Assembly (NCBI GenBank): GCA_041584475.1
Contig: JBFHDX010000003.1
Span: 1 to 64,000, forward strand
Direction: 5' to 3'
DNA length: 64,000 nt
From: JBFHDX01 sp041584475
GTDB taxonomy: Bacteria > Pseudomonadota > Alphaproteobacteria > UBA8366 > JADFVY01
Below the pieces are notes generated by a model. The model saw nothing but the letters and a program-made list of their open reading frames with translations, ran no database searches and was not told where the DNA came from. Position numbers and translations under genes: made by a program. This document shows, piece by piece, positions 48,928 to 57,705 of this stretch. Positions within the stretch are counted from its first letter, which is position 1. Each line of letters opens with the position of its first letter.

Positions 48928-49349
48928 AGCAGGAACCGTATATCAGCGTTGCCGAAGTGATGACTCGCAACGTTCAGACGGTCGACAGCATGGCCACGGT
49001 GCGCGAGGCAATGGAGAAAATGGCGACCTCGCATGTCAGTTCGCTGGTCGTCGATCGGCGCGACGAGCGGGACGAGTACGGCATCGTCGTCGTCACCGAT
49101 ATCGCCAGCAAGGTCGTCGCACGGAATCTCTCGTTCGACCGCGTGCAGGTGTACGAGATCATGCGCAAGCCGATCATCACGATCGATCCCCAGATGGATC
49201 TGCGCTACGCCATCCGTCTGATGGTTCGGCTCAACGCCAGCCGCGCGCTGGTCCAGGGTCCCGACCGCGAGCGGCAGGGCGTGGTGACGTTGCGCGACAT
49301 GGTGCTGCGGTATGCCAAGGCACGCGATTCCGCGGAGCCCGGGAGTTGA
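48924..49349 (+). CDS. Tandem CBS-domain protein
   Basis: A 141-residue protein made of two CBS motifs (VAEVMTRNVQTVDSMATVREAM and VYEIMRKPIITIDPQMDLRYAI, each ending in a GIVVVTDI- or GVVTLRDM-type strand). Such Bateman modules bind adenine nucleotides. It overlaps the P-II-like gene by ATGA and the SDR gene by TTGA. Together with the P-II-like protein it gives the DUF1538 system two separate nucleotide-sensing modules. Confidence 0.88.
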   Translation: MKQEPYISVAEVMTRNVQTVDSMATVREAMEKMATSHVSSLVVDRRDERDEYGIVVVTDIASKVVARNLSFDRVQVYEIMRKPIITIDPQMDLRYAIRLMVRLNASRALVQGPDRERQGVVTLRDMVLRYAKARDSAEPGS

Positions 49350-50146
49350 CCGAGGGCGAACGGCCAGCGGGCGGAGTCTCGCCGACGATCCCGCGTGCCG
49401 CCCTGGTCACCGGTGCCGCGTACCGGATTGGCCGCGCCATTGCGGTCGAGCTGGCGTCGCGGGGATTCGCAGTCGCCGTTCACTACAACCGGTCGAAGGA
49501 CGGGGCGAGCGAACTGGTCGCCGAGATCCGCGACGCGGGCGGACGGGCCGTCGCCGTCTCGGCCGACCTCACCGACGAGGCCGAGACGTCGAAGCTGATC
49601 GATCGCGCCACGGCTGCCGTCGGCCCCATCGGCTGCCTTGTGAACAATGCGTCACGGTTCGAAATGGATGTCTGCGACACGGTTACCCGCAAGAGCTGGG
49701 ACGCCCACATGGAGACGAACCTGCGGGCACCGTTCATCCTTTCGCAGTCCATGGCGGCGGCCCTCCCGGCCGACGCCGAGGGCGTCATCGTCAACCTGCT
49801 CGACCAGCGCGTGTGGAACCTCACCCCCTACTTCATCAGTTACACGGTCTCGAAATCCGCGCTCTGGACGCTTACGCAGACACTGGCGCTGGCGCTGGCA
49901 CCGCGTATCCGGGTCAACGCCATCGGTCCCGGCCCGACGCTGAAGAGCGAGCGTCAGACCGAGGACCAGTTTCGCATGCAGTGGAACGCCGTACCGCTGC
50001 GTCGCGGTGCGACGCCCGAGGAGATCGCCGCGGGCGTGAGCTTCGTCCTGTCGGCGCCTTCGATGACCGGCCAGATGATCGCGCTCGATGGCGGCGAGCA
50101 CATGGGCTGGGCCCAGCCGGAGCACGGGCAGACGCCCGTCGAATGA
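49346..50146 (+). CDS. Short-chain dehydrogenase/reductase (pteridine-reductase-like)
   Basis: The start is TTG 49346, overlapping the CBS stop, with GGAG 7 bases upstream; no ATG precedes the cofactor motif. 266 residues. NADP(H)-type SDR features: VTGAAYRIGRAIA, NNAS, and the catalytic YTVSK. The Arg at the TGAAYRIG position and VHYNRSKD suit NADPH and resemble FolM/pteridine reductases, which reduce dihydromonapterin or dihydrofolate. That narrower call is tentative. Co-translation with the DUF1538 group may be incidental. Confidence 0.82.
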   Translation: MTEGERPAGGVSPTIPRAALVTGAAYRIGRAIAVELASRGFAVAVHYNRSKDGASELVAEIRDAGGRAVAVSADLTDEAETSKLIDRATAAVGPIGCLVNNASRFEMDVCDTVTRKSWDAHMETNLRAPFILSQSMAAALPADAEGVIVNLLDQRVWNLTPYFISYTVSKSALWTLTQTLALALAPRIRVNAIGPGPTLKSERQTEDQFRMQWNAVPLRRGATPEEIAAGVSFVLSAPSMTGQMIALDGGEHMGWAQPEHGQTPVE

Positions 50147-50342
50147 GTCGCTAAGAACCGGCGGACGACGGGGTCTTCGCCGTCGCATCCCGCAGCATCG
50201 GTTTCCGGTGCGGAAACACGGTGTTGGAGGGGCGCCGCCGATCGCGATTTTTTGCACAGCGGGTTTTCGTACTTCGCCGATCGCGTCCGGTGGCGCAGGC
50301 GTTGCCTATCGGTTATACAACCTATACAGAAGGATACGGATT

Positions 50343-50492
50343 ATGCCGTTAAAAAACAGGGCGTTAGATGATGTTGCCCAATTCTTGGGCAGCGCTCGCA
50401 AAGCTGTGAGATTCCCGATACGAAGGGCCGGTCTTCGCGATTTATCGACAAAGTTATCCACAGATTCCGTGGATTTGTTTCTAAATTATTGA
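50343..50492 (+). CDS. Possible small protein, 49 aa
   Basis: A frame from ATG 50343 to TGA 50492 is preceded by AGAAGGA about 9 bases away. The product would be basic and mixed in character (MPLKNRALDDVAQFLGSARK at the start), with no membrane segment and no recognised family. Its codon use is AT-rich, unlike the neighbouring genes, and it covers the DnaA-like sites, so it may equally be chance. Low confidence. Confidence 0.25.
   Translation: MPLKNRALDDVAQFLGSARKAVRFPIRRAGLRDLSTKLSTDSVDLFLNY
50442..50462 (+). promoter_or_regulatory. Two DnaA-box-like sites in tandem
   Basis: TTATCCACA (50454-50462) is an exact match to the classical DnaA box. TTATCGACA (50442-50450), one mismatch away, lies 12 bases upstream in the same orientation. 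They sit in the AT-rich gap before uvrC. Confidence 0.55.
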
Positions 50493-50567
50493 GAATTCGA
50501 AGATTCGTTCCGCGCAGCCGGTTCCGTGCCATTGACGGCGACGGCGGCGTTGCCGAGATTAGGGTCC

Positions 50568-52484
50568 ATGATCGACGCATCGTCCAGCGCGCAGTCGCCC
50601 GCTACCGGATCGCGCGGCGCTGCGGTCAGCCTCTCGGCCGGCACCCGGCTGATTCGCGAAAAGGTCCGTACGATGTCGGGTGCGCCCGGCGTCTACCGGA
50701 TGATCGGCGGCCGCGGGAAAGTCCTGTATGTCGGCAAGGCGCGTAATCTGAAGAAGCGCGTCGGGACCTATGCCAATCCGGCGAGGCTGTCGGTACGGCT
50801 GCAGCGGATGGTGGCGGAGACGAGGGAGCTCGAGGTCGTCACGACCCATACCGAGGTCGAGGCCCTGTTGCTCGAAGCCAACCTCATCAAGACGCTGAAG
50901 CCGCACTACAACATCCTGCTCCGCGACGACAAGTCGTTCGCCGACATACTCATCGCGACCGATCACGGCTATCCGCAGATCATCAAGCATCGCGGCGCCC
51001 GCAAGCGCCCTGGGCGTTATTACGGGCCGTTCGCCTCCGCCGGTGCCGTGAACCGCACGATCACCGCCCTGCAGCGCGCGTTCCTGATCCGGAATTGTTC
51101 GGACGCGGTGTTCGCCAGCCGAACGAGACCCTGCCTGCAGTACCAGATCAAACGCTGCAGCGCGCCCTGTGTGGGGCGCATCGATCAGACCGACTACGAC
51201 GATCTCGTGCGACAGGCTCATGCCTTCCTGAGCGGGCGCACCCACGACGTCCAGCAAGATCTCGCGCGACAGATGCAGGTCGCGAGCGACGCCATGGAGT
51301 TCGAGCGCGCCGCCGCCATTCGCGACCGCATCAAGGCGTTGACGATGATCCAGTCGCACCAGGACATCAACCCCCTGGGAATCGGAAATGCCGACGTGAT
51401 CGCCCTGGCACAGGAAGGCGGCCAGTCGTGTATCCAGGTGTTCTTCTTCCGCGACGGTCGCAACCACGGCAACCGCGCCTATTTCCCGAGCCACGACAGC
51501 AACGCCGGCCCGGCGGAGATCATGGCGGCGTTCGTCGGCCAGTTCTACGAGGGTCGATCGCCGCCGAGACTGATCCTCATGAGCCACCAGCCCGACGAGG
51601 CGGCATTGCTCGGCGAGGCGCTTTCGGTGATGGCCGGCCGCAAGGTCGAGATCCGCGTGCCGCGGCGCGGGCGATTCCGGAAGCCGACCGAGCATGCGCT
51701 CATGAACGCCCGATCGGCACTCGCAAGACGCATGTCGGAAAGCGCCTCGCAGCGGCGGCTGCTTGAAGGCGTGGCGGCGGCCCTCGACCTGGAATCGGCA
51801 CCCGAGCGGATCGAGGTCTACGACAACAGCCACATCCAGGGTACCGGTGCGGTGGGGGCGATGATCGTCGCCGGTCGCGAAGGTTTCAACAAGGCGGCGT
51901 ATCGCAAGTTCAACATCCGGATCGAAGGTGGTGACGAGGCGTCGGCGGGCGACGACTACGCGATGATGCGCGAGGTGCTGACGCGACGCTTCAGCCGGGC
52001 GATGCGGGAGGATCCCGATCGCGAAGACGGAACCTGGCCCGATCTCGTCGTGATCGACGGCGGGCCGGGGCAATTGTCGGTGGCGACAGGCGTGCTCGAG
52101 GAGCTCGGGATCGAGGATGTTGCGCTGGTCGCCATCGCCAAGGGGCCCGACCGGAACGCCGGGCGCGAGCGGTTCCATCGACCGGGACGCGCGCCGTTCA
52201 TGCTCGAGCCGCGCGATCCCGTCCTGTATTTCCTGCAGCGCCTGCGAGACGAGGCGCACCGGTTCGCCATCGGCGCCCACCGAACGCGCCGGGCAAAGGG
52301 CATCGCAGCGTCGCCGCTCGACGAGATCCCGGGCGTCGGAGCGCGTCGCAAGCGCGCCCTGCTCCAGCACTTCGGATCGGCGCGTGCCGTCGCGCAGGCG
52401 GGTCTGGCGGATCTCGAGGCGGTCGCGGGTGTCAGCCGCTCGGTCGCGCGGAAAATCTATGGCCATTTCCATGACGACCGTTAG
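50568..52484 (+). CDS. uvrC: Excinuclease ABC subunit UvrC
   Basis: 638 residues from ATG 50568. The N-terminal GIY-YIG nuclease reads GVYRMIGGRGKVLYVGKARNL. A Cys-bearing segment (CLQYQIKRCSAPCVG), a UVR domain contacting UvrB (MEFERAAAIRDRIKAL), an RNase H-like second nuclease (EVYDNSHIQGTGAVGAMIV) and a C-terminal helix-hairpin-helix pair (IPGVGARRKRALLQHFGS) follow. It makes both incisions in nucleotide excision repair. pgsA follows after 57 bases, a common alphaproteobacterial order. Confidence 0.97.
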   Translation: MIDASSSAQSPATGSRGAAVSLSAGTRLIREKVRTMSGAPGVYRMIGGRGKVLYVGKARNLKKRVGTYANPARLSVRLQRMVAETRELEVVTTHTEVEALLLEANLIKTLKPHYNILLRDDKSFADILIATDHGYPQIIKHRGARKRPGRYYGPFASAGAVNRTITALQRAFLIRNCSDAVFASRTRPCLQYQIKRCSAPCVGRIDQTDYDDLVRQAHAFLSGRTHDVQQDLARQMQVASDAMEFERAAAIRDRIKALTMIQSHQDINPLGIGNADVIALAQEGGQSCIQVFFFRDGRNHGNRAYFPSHDSNAGPAEIMAAFVGQFYEGRSPPRLILMSHQPDEAALLGEALSVMAGRKVEIRVPRRGRFRKPTEHALMNARSALARRMSESASQRRLLEGVAAALDLESAPERIEVYDNSHIQGTGAVGAMIVAGREGFNKAAYRKFNIRIEGGDEASAGDDYAMMREVLTRRFSRAMREDPDREDGTWPDLVVIDGGPGQLSVATGVLEELGIEDVALVAIAKGPDRNAGRERFHRPGRAPFMLEPRDPVLYFLQRLRDEAHRFAIGAHRTRRAKGIAASPLDEIPGVGARRKRALLQHFGSARAVAQAGLADLEAVAGVSRSVARKIYGHFHDDR

Positions 52485-52541
52485 AATGCCGCGACCCTCG
52501 AAGCCGCTGTGCCATTGCTCCAAGCCCGCTTGCAAAGCCCA

Positions 52542-53159
52542 ATGCTGACGAGCCTGCCCAATCTCCTGACCGTCTCGAGGATCCTGCTGATCCCGCTGAT
52601 CGTCGGCATGTTCTGGATCAACGGCGATGTGGCCCGATGGGTGACGCTCGGGCTGTTCATCGCCGCCGGCGTAACCGACTATCTCGACGGTGTCGCGGCG
52701 CGATCGATGGGCAAGACGTCGAGCCTGGGCCGCTTTCTCGACCCGGTGGCGGACAAGCTCCTGGTTTCCTCGATCCTGATGATGCTCGTCGCCTTCGACG
52801 CGATATCGGGGCTCGTGATCCTGCCGGCCCTCGTCATCCTTTGCCGCGAGATCCTCGTCTCCGGCCTGCGCGAGTTCCTGGCCGGAATCAAGGTCGGCGT
52901 CCCGGTCAGCCGGCTCGCCAAGTGGAAAACGACTGTGCAGATGGTGGCGCTCGGCTTCCTCATCGTCGGCGAGGCCGGGCCGGTGTTTGTTCATCCGGCG
53001 CTGACCAGCATCGCCATCGGCGAGACCCTGCTGTGGATTGCCGCGATGCTGACGATCATTACCGGCTACGACTACATGCGCGCCGGGTTGCGCCACATGG
53101 CGGGAAACGAGAGGAGCACTGCCATGCCGAACAAGAAACAGACGCCGCCGCCGGCGTGA
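52542..53159 (+). CDS. pgsA: CDP-diacylglycerol-glycerol-3-phosphate 3-phosphatidyltransferase PgsA
   Basis: 205 residues from ATG 52542 (MLTSLPNLLTVSRILLIPLI); a GTG at 52509 is in frame upstream. The CDP-alcohol phosphotransferase motif is complete: DYLDGVAARSMGKTSSLGRF continuing to LDPVADK, giving D-x2-D-G-x2-A-R-x8-G-x3-D-x3-D. About five membrane helices. It makes phosphatidylglycerophosphate for phosphatidylglycerol and cardiolipin. The molybdopterin genes follow directly. Confidence 0.94.
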   Translation: MLTSLPNLLTVSRILLIPLIVGMFWINGDVARWVTLGLFIAAGVTDYLDGVAARSMGKTSSLGRFLDPVADKLLVSSILMMLVAFDAISGLVILPALVILCREILVSGLREFLAGIKVGVPVSRLAKWKTTVQMVALGFLIVGEAGPVFVHPALTSIAIGETLLWIAAMLTIITGYDYMRAGLRHMAGNERSTAMPNKKQTPPPA

Positions 53160-53197
53160 CGGGCACCGGGGTCGGGCTTGCGGGCTTTGACGATGTG

Positions 53198-53719
53198 ATG
53201 AAGATTTTCGGACTGGCAGGCTGGAGCGGCAGTGGCAAGACCACCTTGATGGTCCGCCTGCTGCCGGAGCTCGTCGGACGTGGATTGCGCGTCTCGACGA
53301 TGAAGCACGCCCATCACAGCTTCGAAATCGACAAGCCCGGCAAGGACTCGTACGAACATCGCGCGGCAGGGGCGCTGGAAGTGTTGATCACCGGCGGCCG
53401 GCGCTGGGCGCTGATGCATGAGAACCGCGGCGAGAGCGAGCCGTCCGTCGAGGAGCTCGTGCGTCGCATGACGCCGGTCGACCTGCTGCTCATCGAGGGT
53501 TTCAAGCGCTATGAGCACCCGAAGCTCGAAGTCCACCGCGCCGCGACGGGAAAGCCGCTGATCTGCACCGACGATCCGCATGTCGTTGCGGTCGCCAGCG
53601 ACGCCCCGATGGAAGCTCTGCCCGTGCCGTGGCTGCATCTCGACGACGTCGCGGGAATCGCCGATTTCGTCGTCGGCCATTGCGGGCTGCCGAGAGGTGC
53701 GCGCCATGGCGCAGCTTAG
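53198..53719 (+). CDS. mobB: Molybdopterin-guanine dinucleotide biosynthesis protein MobB
   Basis: 173 residues from ATG 53198. The P-loop is GLAGWSGSGKTTL, followed by KHAHHSFEIDKPGKDSYEHR, a typical MobB segment, and LLLIEGFKRYEHPKLEVHR. MobB is a GTP-binding partner for formation of the guanylated molybdenum cofactor. It overlaps moeA by 14 bases and lies 38 bases after pgsA. mobA is not in the window. Confidence 0.92.
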   Translation: MKIFGLAGWSGSGKTTLMVRLLPELVGRGLRVSTMKHAHHSFEIDKPGKDSYEHRAAGALEVLITGGRRWALMHENRGESEPSVEELVRRMTPVDLLLIEGFKRYEHPKLEVHRAATGKPLICTDDPHVVAVASDAPMEALPVPWLHLDDVAGIADFVVGHCGLPRGARHGAA

Positions 53720-54962
53720 CGACGACTGTTTCGCGCATGGCGGCACCCTGATGCCGCTCGACGAGGCGCTCGCGCTGCTGTCCGAGCGGCTTGGACCTGT
53801 GTGCGCGACGGAAACCGTTCCCCTCGCGAGGGCGTTCGGCCGCGTTCTGGCGGAGGATGTGCAGGCCGCCGTCGATGTGCCGCCGCACGCCAACGCCGCG
53901 GTCGACGGCTATGCCGTCTACTACGACGATCTCGACCCGGCGGCGGAAACGCGCTTGCCGATCGCCGGACGGGTGGCGGCCGGCGCCACCCTGGGGCACG
54001 TCATGCAGCGCGGGACGGCGGTTCGCATCTTTACCGGCGCGCCGATGCCGCCGGGGCCCGATACCGTCATGATGCAGGAGGACTGCCGCGAGGAAGGCGA
54101 CCATGTGGTCATCGCGCCGGGCATCAAACGTGGCGCCAACCGGCGCGAAGCGGGAGAGGACGTGCGGCGGGGCGACACCGCGCTGCGCACAGGAAGGCGT
54201 CTCGGTCCCGCGGATATCGGTCTTGCCGCCGCGGTCGGCCGGGCCAGCCTTCGCGTCTACGTCCGGCTTCGCGTCGCCGTCTTCTCGACCGGCGACGAGG
54301 TGGTCGAACCGGCTTCCGAACTGCCGGAAGGCGCAATCTACGACGCCAACCGGTACGCCCTCATGGCCGCGCTCGACGGCCTGGGTTGCGACGTCAGCGA
54401 TCTCGGAATTCTGCCCGACGACCGCCCGGCAATCGGCAAGGCACTCGCGTCCGCAGCCGGCAAGCACGACCTGATCCTGACGTCGGGCGGCGTGTCGACC
54501 GGTGACGAGGACCACGTCCGGGCCGCCGTCGAAGCCAACGGCGCGCTCCATTTCTGGCGCCTCGCGATCAAGCCGGGCCGGCCGGTGGCGATGGGGCAGG
54601 TGCGCGGCACACCGATCGTCGGACTGCCGGGAAATCCGGCGGCGGTACTGGTCACGTTCCTGCTGGTCGCGCGGCCGATCATCCTGCTGCTGGGCGGCGC
54701 GAGGATGCCGGCACCGGATCGATTTCCGGTGCGCGCGGGTTTCGACTACAAGAAGAAGAAAGGACGTCGTGAGTTCGTTCGCGTCCGACTGGCGGCACAG
54801 GCGGACGGGACGCTCGTCGCCCACAAGCACGGTCGGAGCGGTGCCGGCATCCTGTCGTCGATGGTCGATGCGGACGGGTTGGTGGACTTGCCCGCCGACA
54901 TGACCTATCTGGAGTCCGGAAGAACGGTCGAGTTTCTGCCGTTCAGCGAGGTCTTGTCATGA
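53706..54962 (+). CDS. moeA: Molybdopterin molybdenumtransferase MoeA
   Basis: 418 residues from ATG 53706, which overlaps the mobB 3' end; longer upstream frames are shadows. Family motifs: HANAAVDGYAV, GTAVRIFTGAPMPPG, VFSTGDEV, LILTSGGVSTGDEDHV and GLPGNPAAVLVTF. It inserts molybdate into adenylylated molybdopterin. It overlaps moaD by ATGA, showing tight co-expression of the pathway genes. Confidence 0.95.
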   Translation: MAQLSDDCFAHGGTLMPLDEALALLSERLGPVCATETVPLARAFGRVLAEDVQAAVDVPPHANAAVDGYAVYYDDLDPAAETRLPIAGRVAAGATLGHVMQRGTAVRIFTGAPMPPGPDTVMMQEDCREEGDHVVIAPGIKRGANRREAGEDVRRGDTALRTGRRLGPADIGLAAAVGRASLRVYVRLRVAVFSTGDEVVEPASELPEGAIYDANRYALMAALDGLGCDVSDLGILPDDRPAIGKALASAAGKHDLILTSGGVSTGDEDHVRAAVEANGALHFWRLAIKPGRPVAMGQVRGTPIVGLPGNPAAVLVTFLLVARPIILLLGGARMPAPDRFPVRAGFDYKKKKGRREFVRVRLAAQADGTLVAHKHGRSGAGILSSMVDADGLVDLPADMTYLESGRTVEFLPFSEVLS

Positions 54963-55210
54963 GGATCCTCTATTTCGCCTGGCTGCGACAGCGCACGGGC
55001 ACCGGCGAAGAGACGATCGAGCCGCCGCCCGAGGTCCGCGACGTCGCCGGGCTGATCGAGTGGCTGAAGGGGCGCGGACCGGGCCACGCCGAGGCGTTGC
55101 GGGATATCTCGGCCATTCGCGTCGCCATCAACCAGGAATTCGCCGGCATGGATTCGGCGGTCGCGCCGGGCGACGAGGTCGCCCTGTTCCCGCCGATGAC
55201 AGGCGGTTGA
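54959..55210 (+). CDS. moaD: Molybdopterin synthase sulfur carrier MoaD
   Basis: An 83-residue ubiquitin-fold protein starting MRILYFAWLRQRTG and ending LFPPMTGG, with the C-terminal Gly-Gly that becomes thiocarboxylated. It donates sulfur to precursor Z together with MoaE, whose gene follows after 3 bases. Coupled to moeA by overlap. Confidence 0.95.
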   Translation: MRILYFAWLRQRTGTGEETIEPPPEVRDVAGLIEWLKGRGPGHAEALRDISAIRVAINQEFAGMDSAVAPGDEVALFPPMTGG

Positions 55211-55213
55211 GCC

Positions 55214-55693
55214 TTGGCCGTCCGGGTCCAGCGCGAGGATTTCGACGTCGGTGCCGCGCTCGCCGAGCTCACCGACGGCCGTCGGGATATCGGCGGCGTG
55301 GCGAGTTTCGTCGGCCTCGTTCGCGACGTCTCGGGCGACGCGCAGGTCAGGTCGATGACGCTCGAACATTACCCCGGCATGACCGAGAGTATGCTGGCCC
55401 GCATCGAAGCCGAGGCGAAGGCCCGCTGGCCGCTCGACGGGACGTTGATCATACACCGGTACGGCAGGCTCGAGCCCGGTGAGCGCATCGTGCTGGTCGC
55501 GACGGCGAGCGCCCACCGTCGTCACGCGCTGGAGGCCTGCGAATTCCTGATAGACTGGCTCAAGACCAAGGCACCGTTCTGGAAACTCGAAGATACCGGC
55601 GACGGAGAGCGATGGGTGGCCGCGAAGGCGAGCGACGACGACGCTGCGGCGCGCTGGCAGGCCGGCGCGTCGGATGATCGAGCCGCCGAATAG
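55214..55693 (+). CDS. moaE: Molybdopterin synthase catalytic subunit MoaE
   Basis: 159 residues from TTG 55214, three bases after the moaD stop; no better ATG exists before the conserved start VRVQREDFDVGA. Motifs: GGVASFVGLVRD, LEHYPGMTES, and the active-site lysines in DWLKTKAPFWKLE. With MoaD it converts cyclic pyranopterin to molybdopterin. The C-terminal tail is somewhat long and acidic/Ala-rich. Confidence 0.95.
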   Translation: MAVRVQREDFDVGAALAELTDGRRDIGGVASFVGLVRDVSGDAQVRSMTLEHYPGMTESMLARIEAEAKARWPLDGTLIIHRYGRLEPGERIVLVATASAHRRHALEACEFLIDWLKTKAPFWKLEDTGDGERWVAAKASDDDAAARWQAGASDDRAAE

Positions 55694-55755
55694 GGGCATC
55701 GTGCGGATTGGCAGCAGGGCACGTCTTCGCTGACGGACGCCCGCCGGGGGACGGA

Positions 55756-56649
55756 ATGGGCAGTGCGTCCGGCAACGGGAAGCGGTCTCGCTATGGCCGG
55801 CTGTTGGCCCGATTGGCCGCATGGGCCGCCTTCGCGTTCGCCACGCACCAGCTGATCCACAGGTACCTGTTCGACGTCGGGCCGGTTCCCGGACCCGGAC
55901 TCGTCACGCTGCTCCTGCAGGCGCTTGCGGTGGCCGCAGCGGCCATGCTGCTGATCCTCGCCCTGCATCCGCGGCACGTGATCGGGCTCCGCGGACTGCT
56001 GGCGGCGGCGGTTTGGGCCTCGCTGATCGTTTTCGGTCATTACCTCTCGCATCTGTCGATGTCCGAGGTCGAGGCGACGCTGGCCGCACTGCGCGAGGGC
56101 ATGGGCATGGGCGCGCTCGCGATGAGCGCGATCACGCTGGCGATATTGCTGGGCCTGCCGTTCGTTCCCAGCGTCGAGATGGGCCTATTGATGATGACCG
56201 TATTCGGACGCGAGGGAGCGGTGGCGGCCTGGCTGGCCACGATCGCCGGCCTCTCGCTCGCCTTCGCGGCGGGCCGTTACATGCCCTCGGCCGCCGCGTC
56301 GCGCTGGCTCGAGCGGCAGGGCCTGATCGCGCCGCACGACGAGGCGCCGGCTCCGGGCCCGGCGCTCGAGCGATTGCTCGACCGGACACGGATCGGCCGT
56401 GCCGGAGGACGCGTCGCTTCGTTCCTGCTGAGCCACCGCTATCTGCTGTTTGCAGCCCTGATCAACCTGCCCGGCAATTCCGTGCTCGGCGGCGGTGGCG
56501 GCATCGCGCTGGTCTGCGGCTTCTCGCGCCTCTATCGCTGGCCGTGGTTCGTGCTGACGACGGGGCTGGCGTCGCTGCCGATTCCGTTGCTCGTGTTTTC
56601 CGGCTTGATCCGCGTCGACGAGTGGCTCGCCGTGCTGGCGGGGCGCTGA
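55756..56649 (+). CDS. VTT/DedA-like integral membrane protein
   Basis: About 297 residues from ATG 55756, preceded by GGGGGAC; the frame is also open from 55708. At least six hydrophobic segments. The segment LPFVPSVEMGLLMM and the later NLPGNSVLGGGGGIALVCGF pair resemble the two re-entrant halves of the VTT (SNARE-associated/DedA/TVP38) fold, which is linked to lipid scrambling. The match is by eye and distant. It is convergent with ilvE, with only 7 bases between the stops. Confidence 0.65.
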   Translation: MGSASGNGKRSRYGRLLARLAAWAAFAFATHQLIHRYLFDVGPVPGPGLVTLLLQALAVAAAAMLLILALHPRHVIGLRGLLAAAVWASLIVFGHYLSHLSMSEVEATLAALREGMGMGALAMSAITLAILLGLPFVPSVEMGLLMMTVFGREGAVAAWLATIAGLSLAFAAGRYMPSAAASRWLERQGLIAPHDEAPAPGPALERLLDRTRIGRAGGRVASFLLSHRYLLFAALINLPGNSVLGGGGGIALVCGFSRLYRWPWFVLTTGLASLPIPLLVFSGLIRVDEWLAVLAGR

Positions 56650-56656
56650 CGCGCGG

Positions 56657-57556
56657 TCAGGCGGCGTCGAGCGTAACCGGCACTTTGCGTCGAACCTCCG
56701 CGTCATAGTCCTGCATGAGCGTTCGCGTCAGCTCGCCCGGGGTAAACCGGTACTCGCCGATCTCCCGCACCGGCGTCACCTCGACCGCCGTGCCGGTCAG
56801 AAATACCTCGCTGGCCTGCGCGAGCTCCTCGGGCATGATGGCGCGTTCGACGATTTCGATTCCGCGGGCCTGCGCCAGCGCAATGACCGTGCGTCGCGTA
56901 ATGCCGTCGAGGAAACAGTCGGGCGTCGGCGTATGCAGCTTGCCGTCGATGACGAGGAAGATGTTGGCGCCGGTCGCCTCCGCCACCCGGCCACGCCAGT
57001 CCAGCATCAGCGCATCGTTGTAGCCTTCCGCTTCGGCCTGGTGTTTCGACAGCGTGCAGATCATGTAGAGGCCGGCCGCCTTCGACTTCGATGGCGCGGT
57101 TTTGGGATCGGGCCGCCGCCACTGCGCGAAGCGCATGCGGATGCCCTGCATGCGCGCCTCCGGCGAGAAGTAGGCGGGCCATTCCCACGCCGCGATGGCG
57201 AGATGAATCCGCGTCTTCTGGGCGGAAACCCCCATCATCTCGGAACCGCGCCAGGCGATCGGCCGCACATAGCCGTCCTCGATGCCCTGCGCCGTGACCA
57301 GCATGCGGCAGGCCTCGTCGATCTGTGCGGTCGTCCAAGGAATCCGGAAATCGAGCTGTCGCGCCGAGTCGTGCAGCCGCTCGGTATGCTCGGTCAGCTT
57401 GAAGATGCGGCCGCCATAGACCCGCTCGCCCTCGAACACCGCCGAGGCATAGTGCAACGCGTGCGTCAGAACATGGACCCTGGCATCCTTCCAGGGAATC
57501 ATCTGACCGTCGAACCAGATCGATCCCGGCCGATCGTCGAAGGGCATCATTGACAT
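56657..57556 (-). CDS. ilvE: Branched-chain amino acid aminotransferase IlvE
   Basis: 299 residues of fold-type IV PLP enzyme. Motifs: SIWFDGQMIPWKDARVHVLT, SAVFEGERVYGG, YVRPIAWRG, SKAAGLYMICTLSKHQAEAE, EATGANIFLVIDG and FLTGTAVEVTPV. It performs the last step of Val, Leu and Ile synthesis. It is divergent from a MarR gene with a 149-base shared control region. Confidence 0.94.
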   Translation of the reverse strand: MSMMPFDDRPGSIWFDGQMIPWKDARVHVLTHALHYASAVFEGERVYGGRIFKLTEHTERLHDSARQLDFRIPWTTAQIDEACRMLVTAQGIEDGYVRPIAWRGSEMMGVSAQKTRIHLAIAAWEWPAYFSPEARMQGIRMRFAQWRRPDPKTAPSKSKAAGLYMICTLSKHQAEAEGYNDALMLDWRGRVAEATGANIFLVIDGKLHTPTPDCFLDGITRRTVIALAQARGIEIVERAIMPEELAQASEVFLTGTAVEVTPVREIGEYRFTPGELTRTLMQDYDAEVRRKVPVTLDAA

Positions 57557-57705
57557 GGCAGTATCCCGGCGCTCGAGTTCCCAGTCCTGTGTTTTGTGTC
57601 AACCGACGAAACGCGGGCACGATTCCGTCCGTTTCGGCATCGGTCGTGTACGATTATGTCGTTTGACCCTTGCTTCTAGTATCATTCCGTAGCATATAAG
57701 TCAAC

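Larger units (their letters stand above)
50147..50567. other. 421-base AT-rich intergenic region before uvrC
   Basis: Bases about 50305-50500 are strongly AT-rich compared with everything around them. The stretch holds two DnaA-box-like sites, an ATCCAC-N7-GTGGAT inverted repeat (50456-50474) and a possible 49-codon frame. No promoter for uvrC could be fixed with confidence. Confidence 0.5.
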
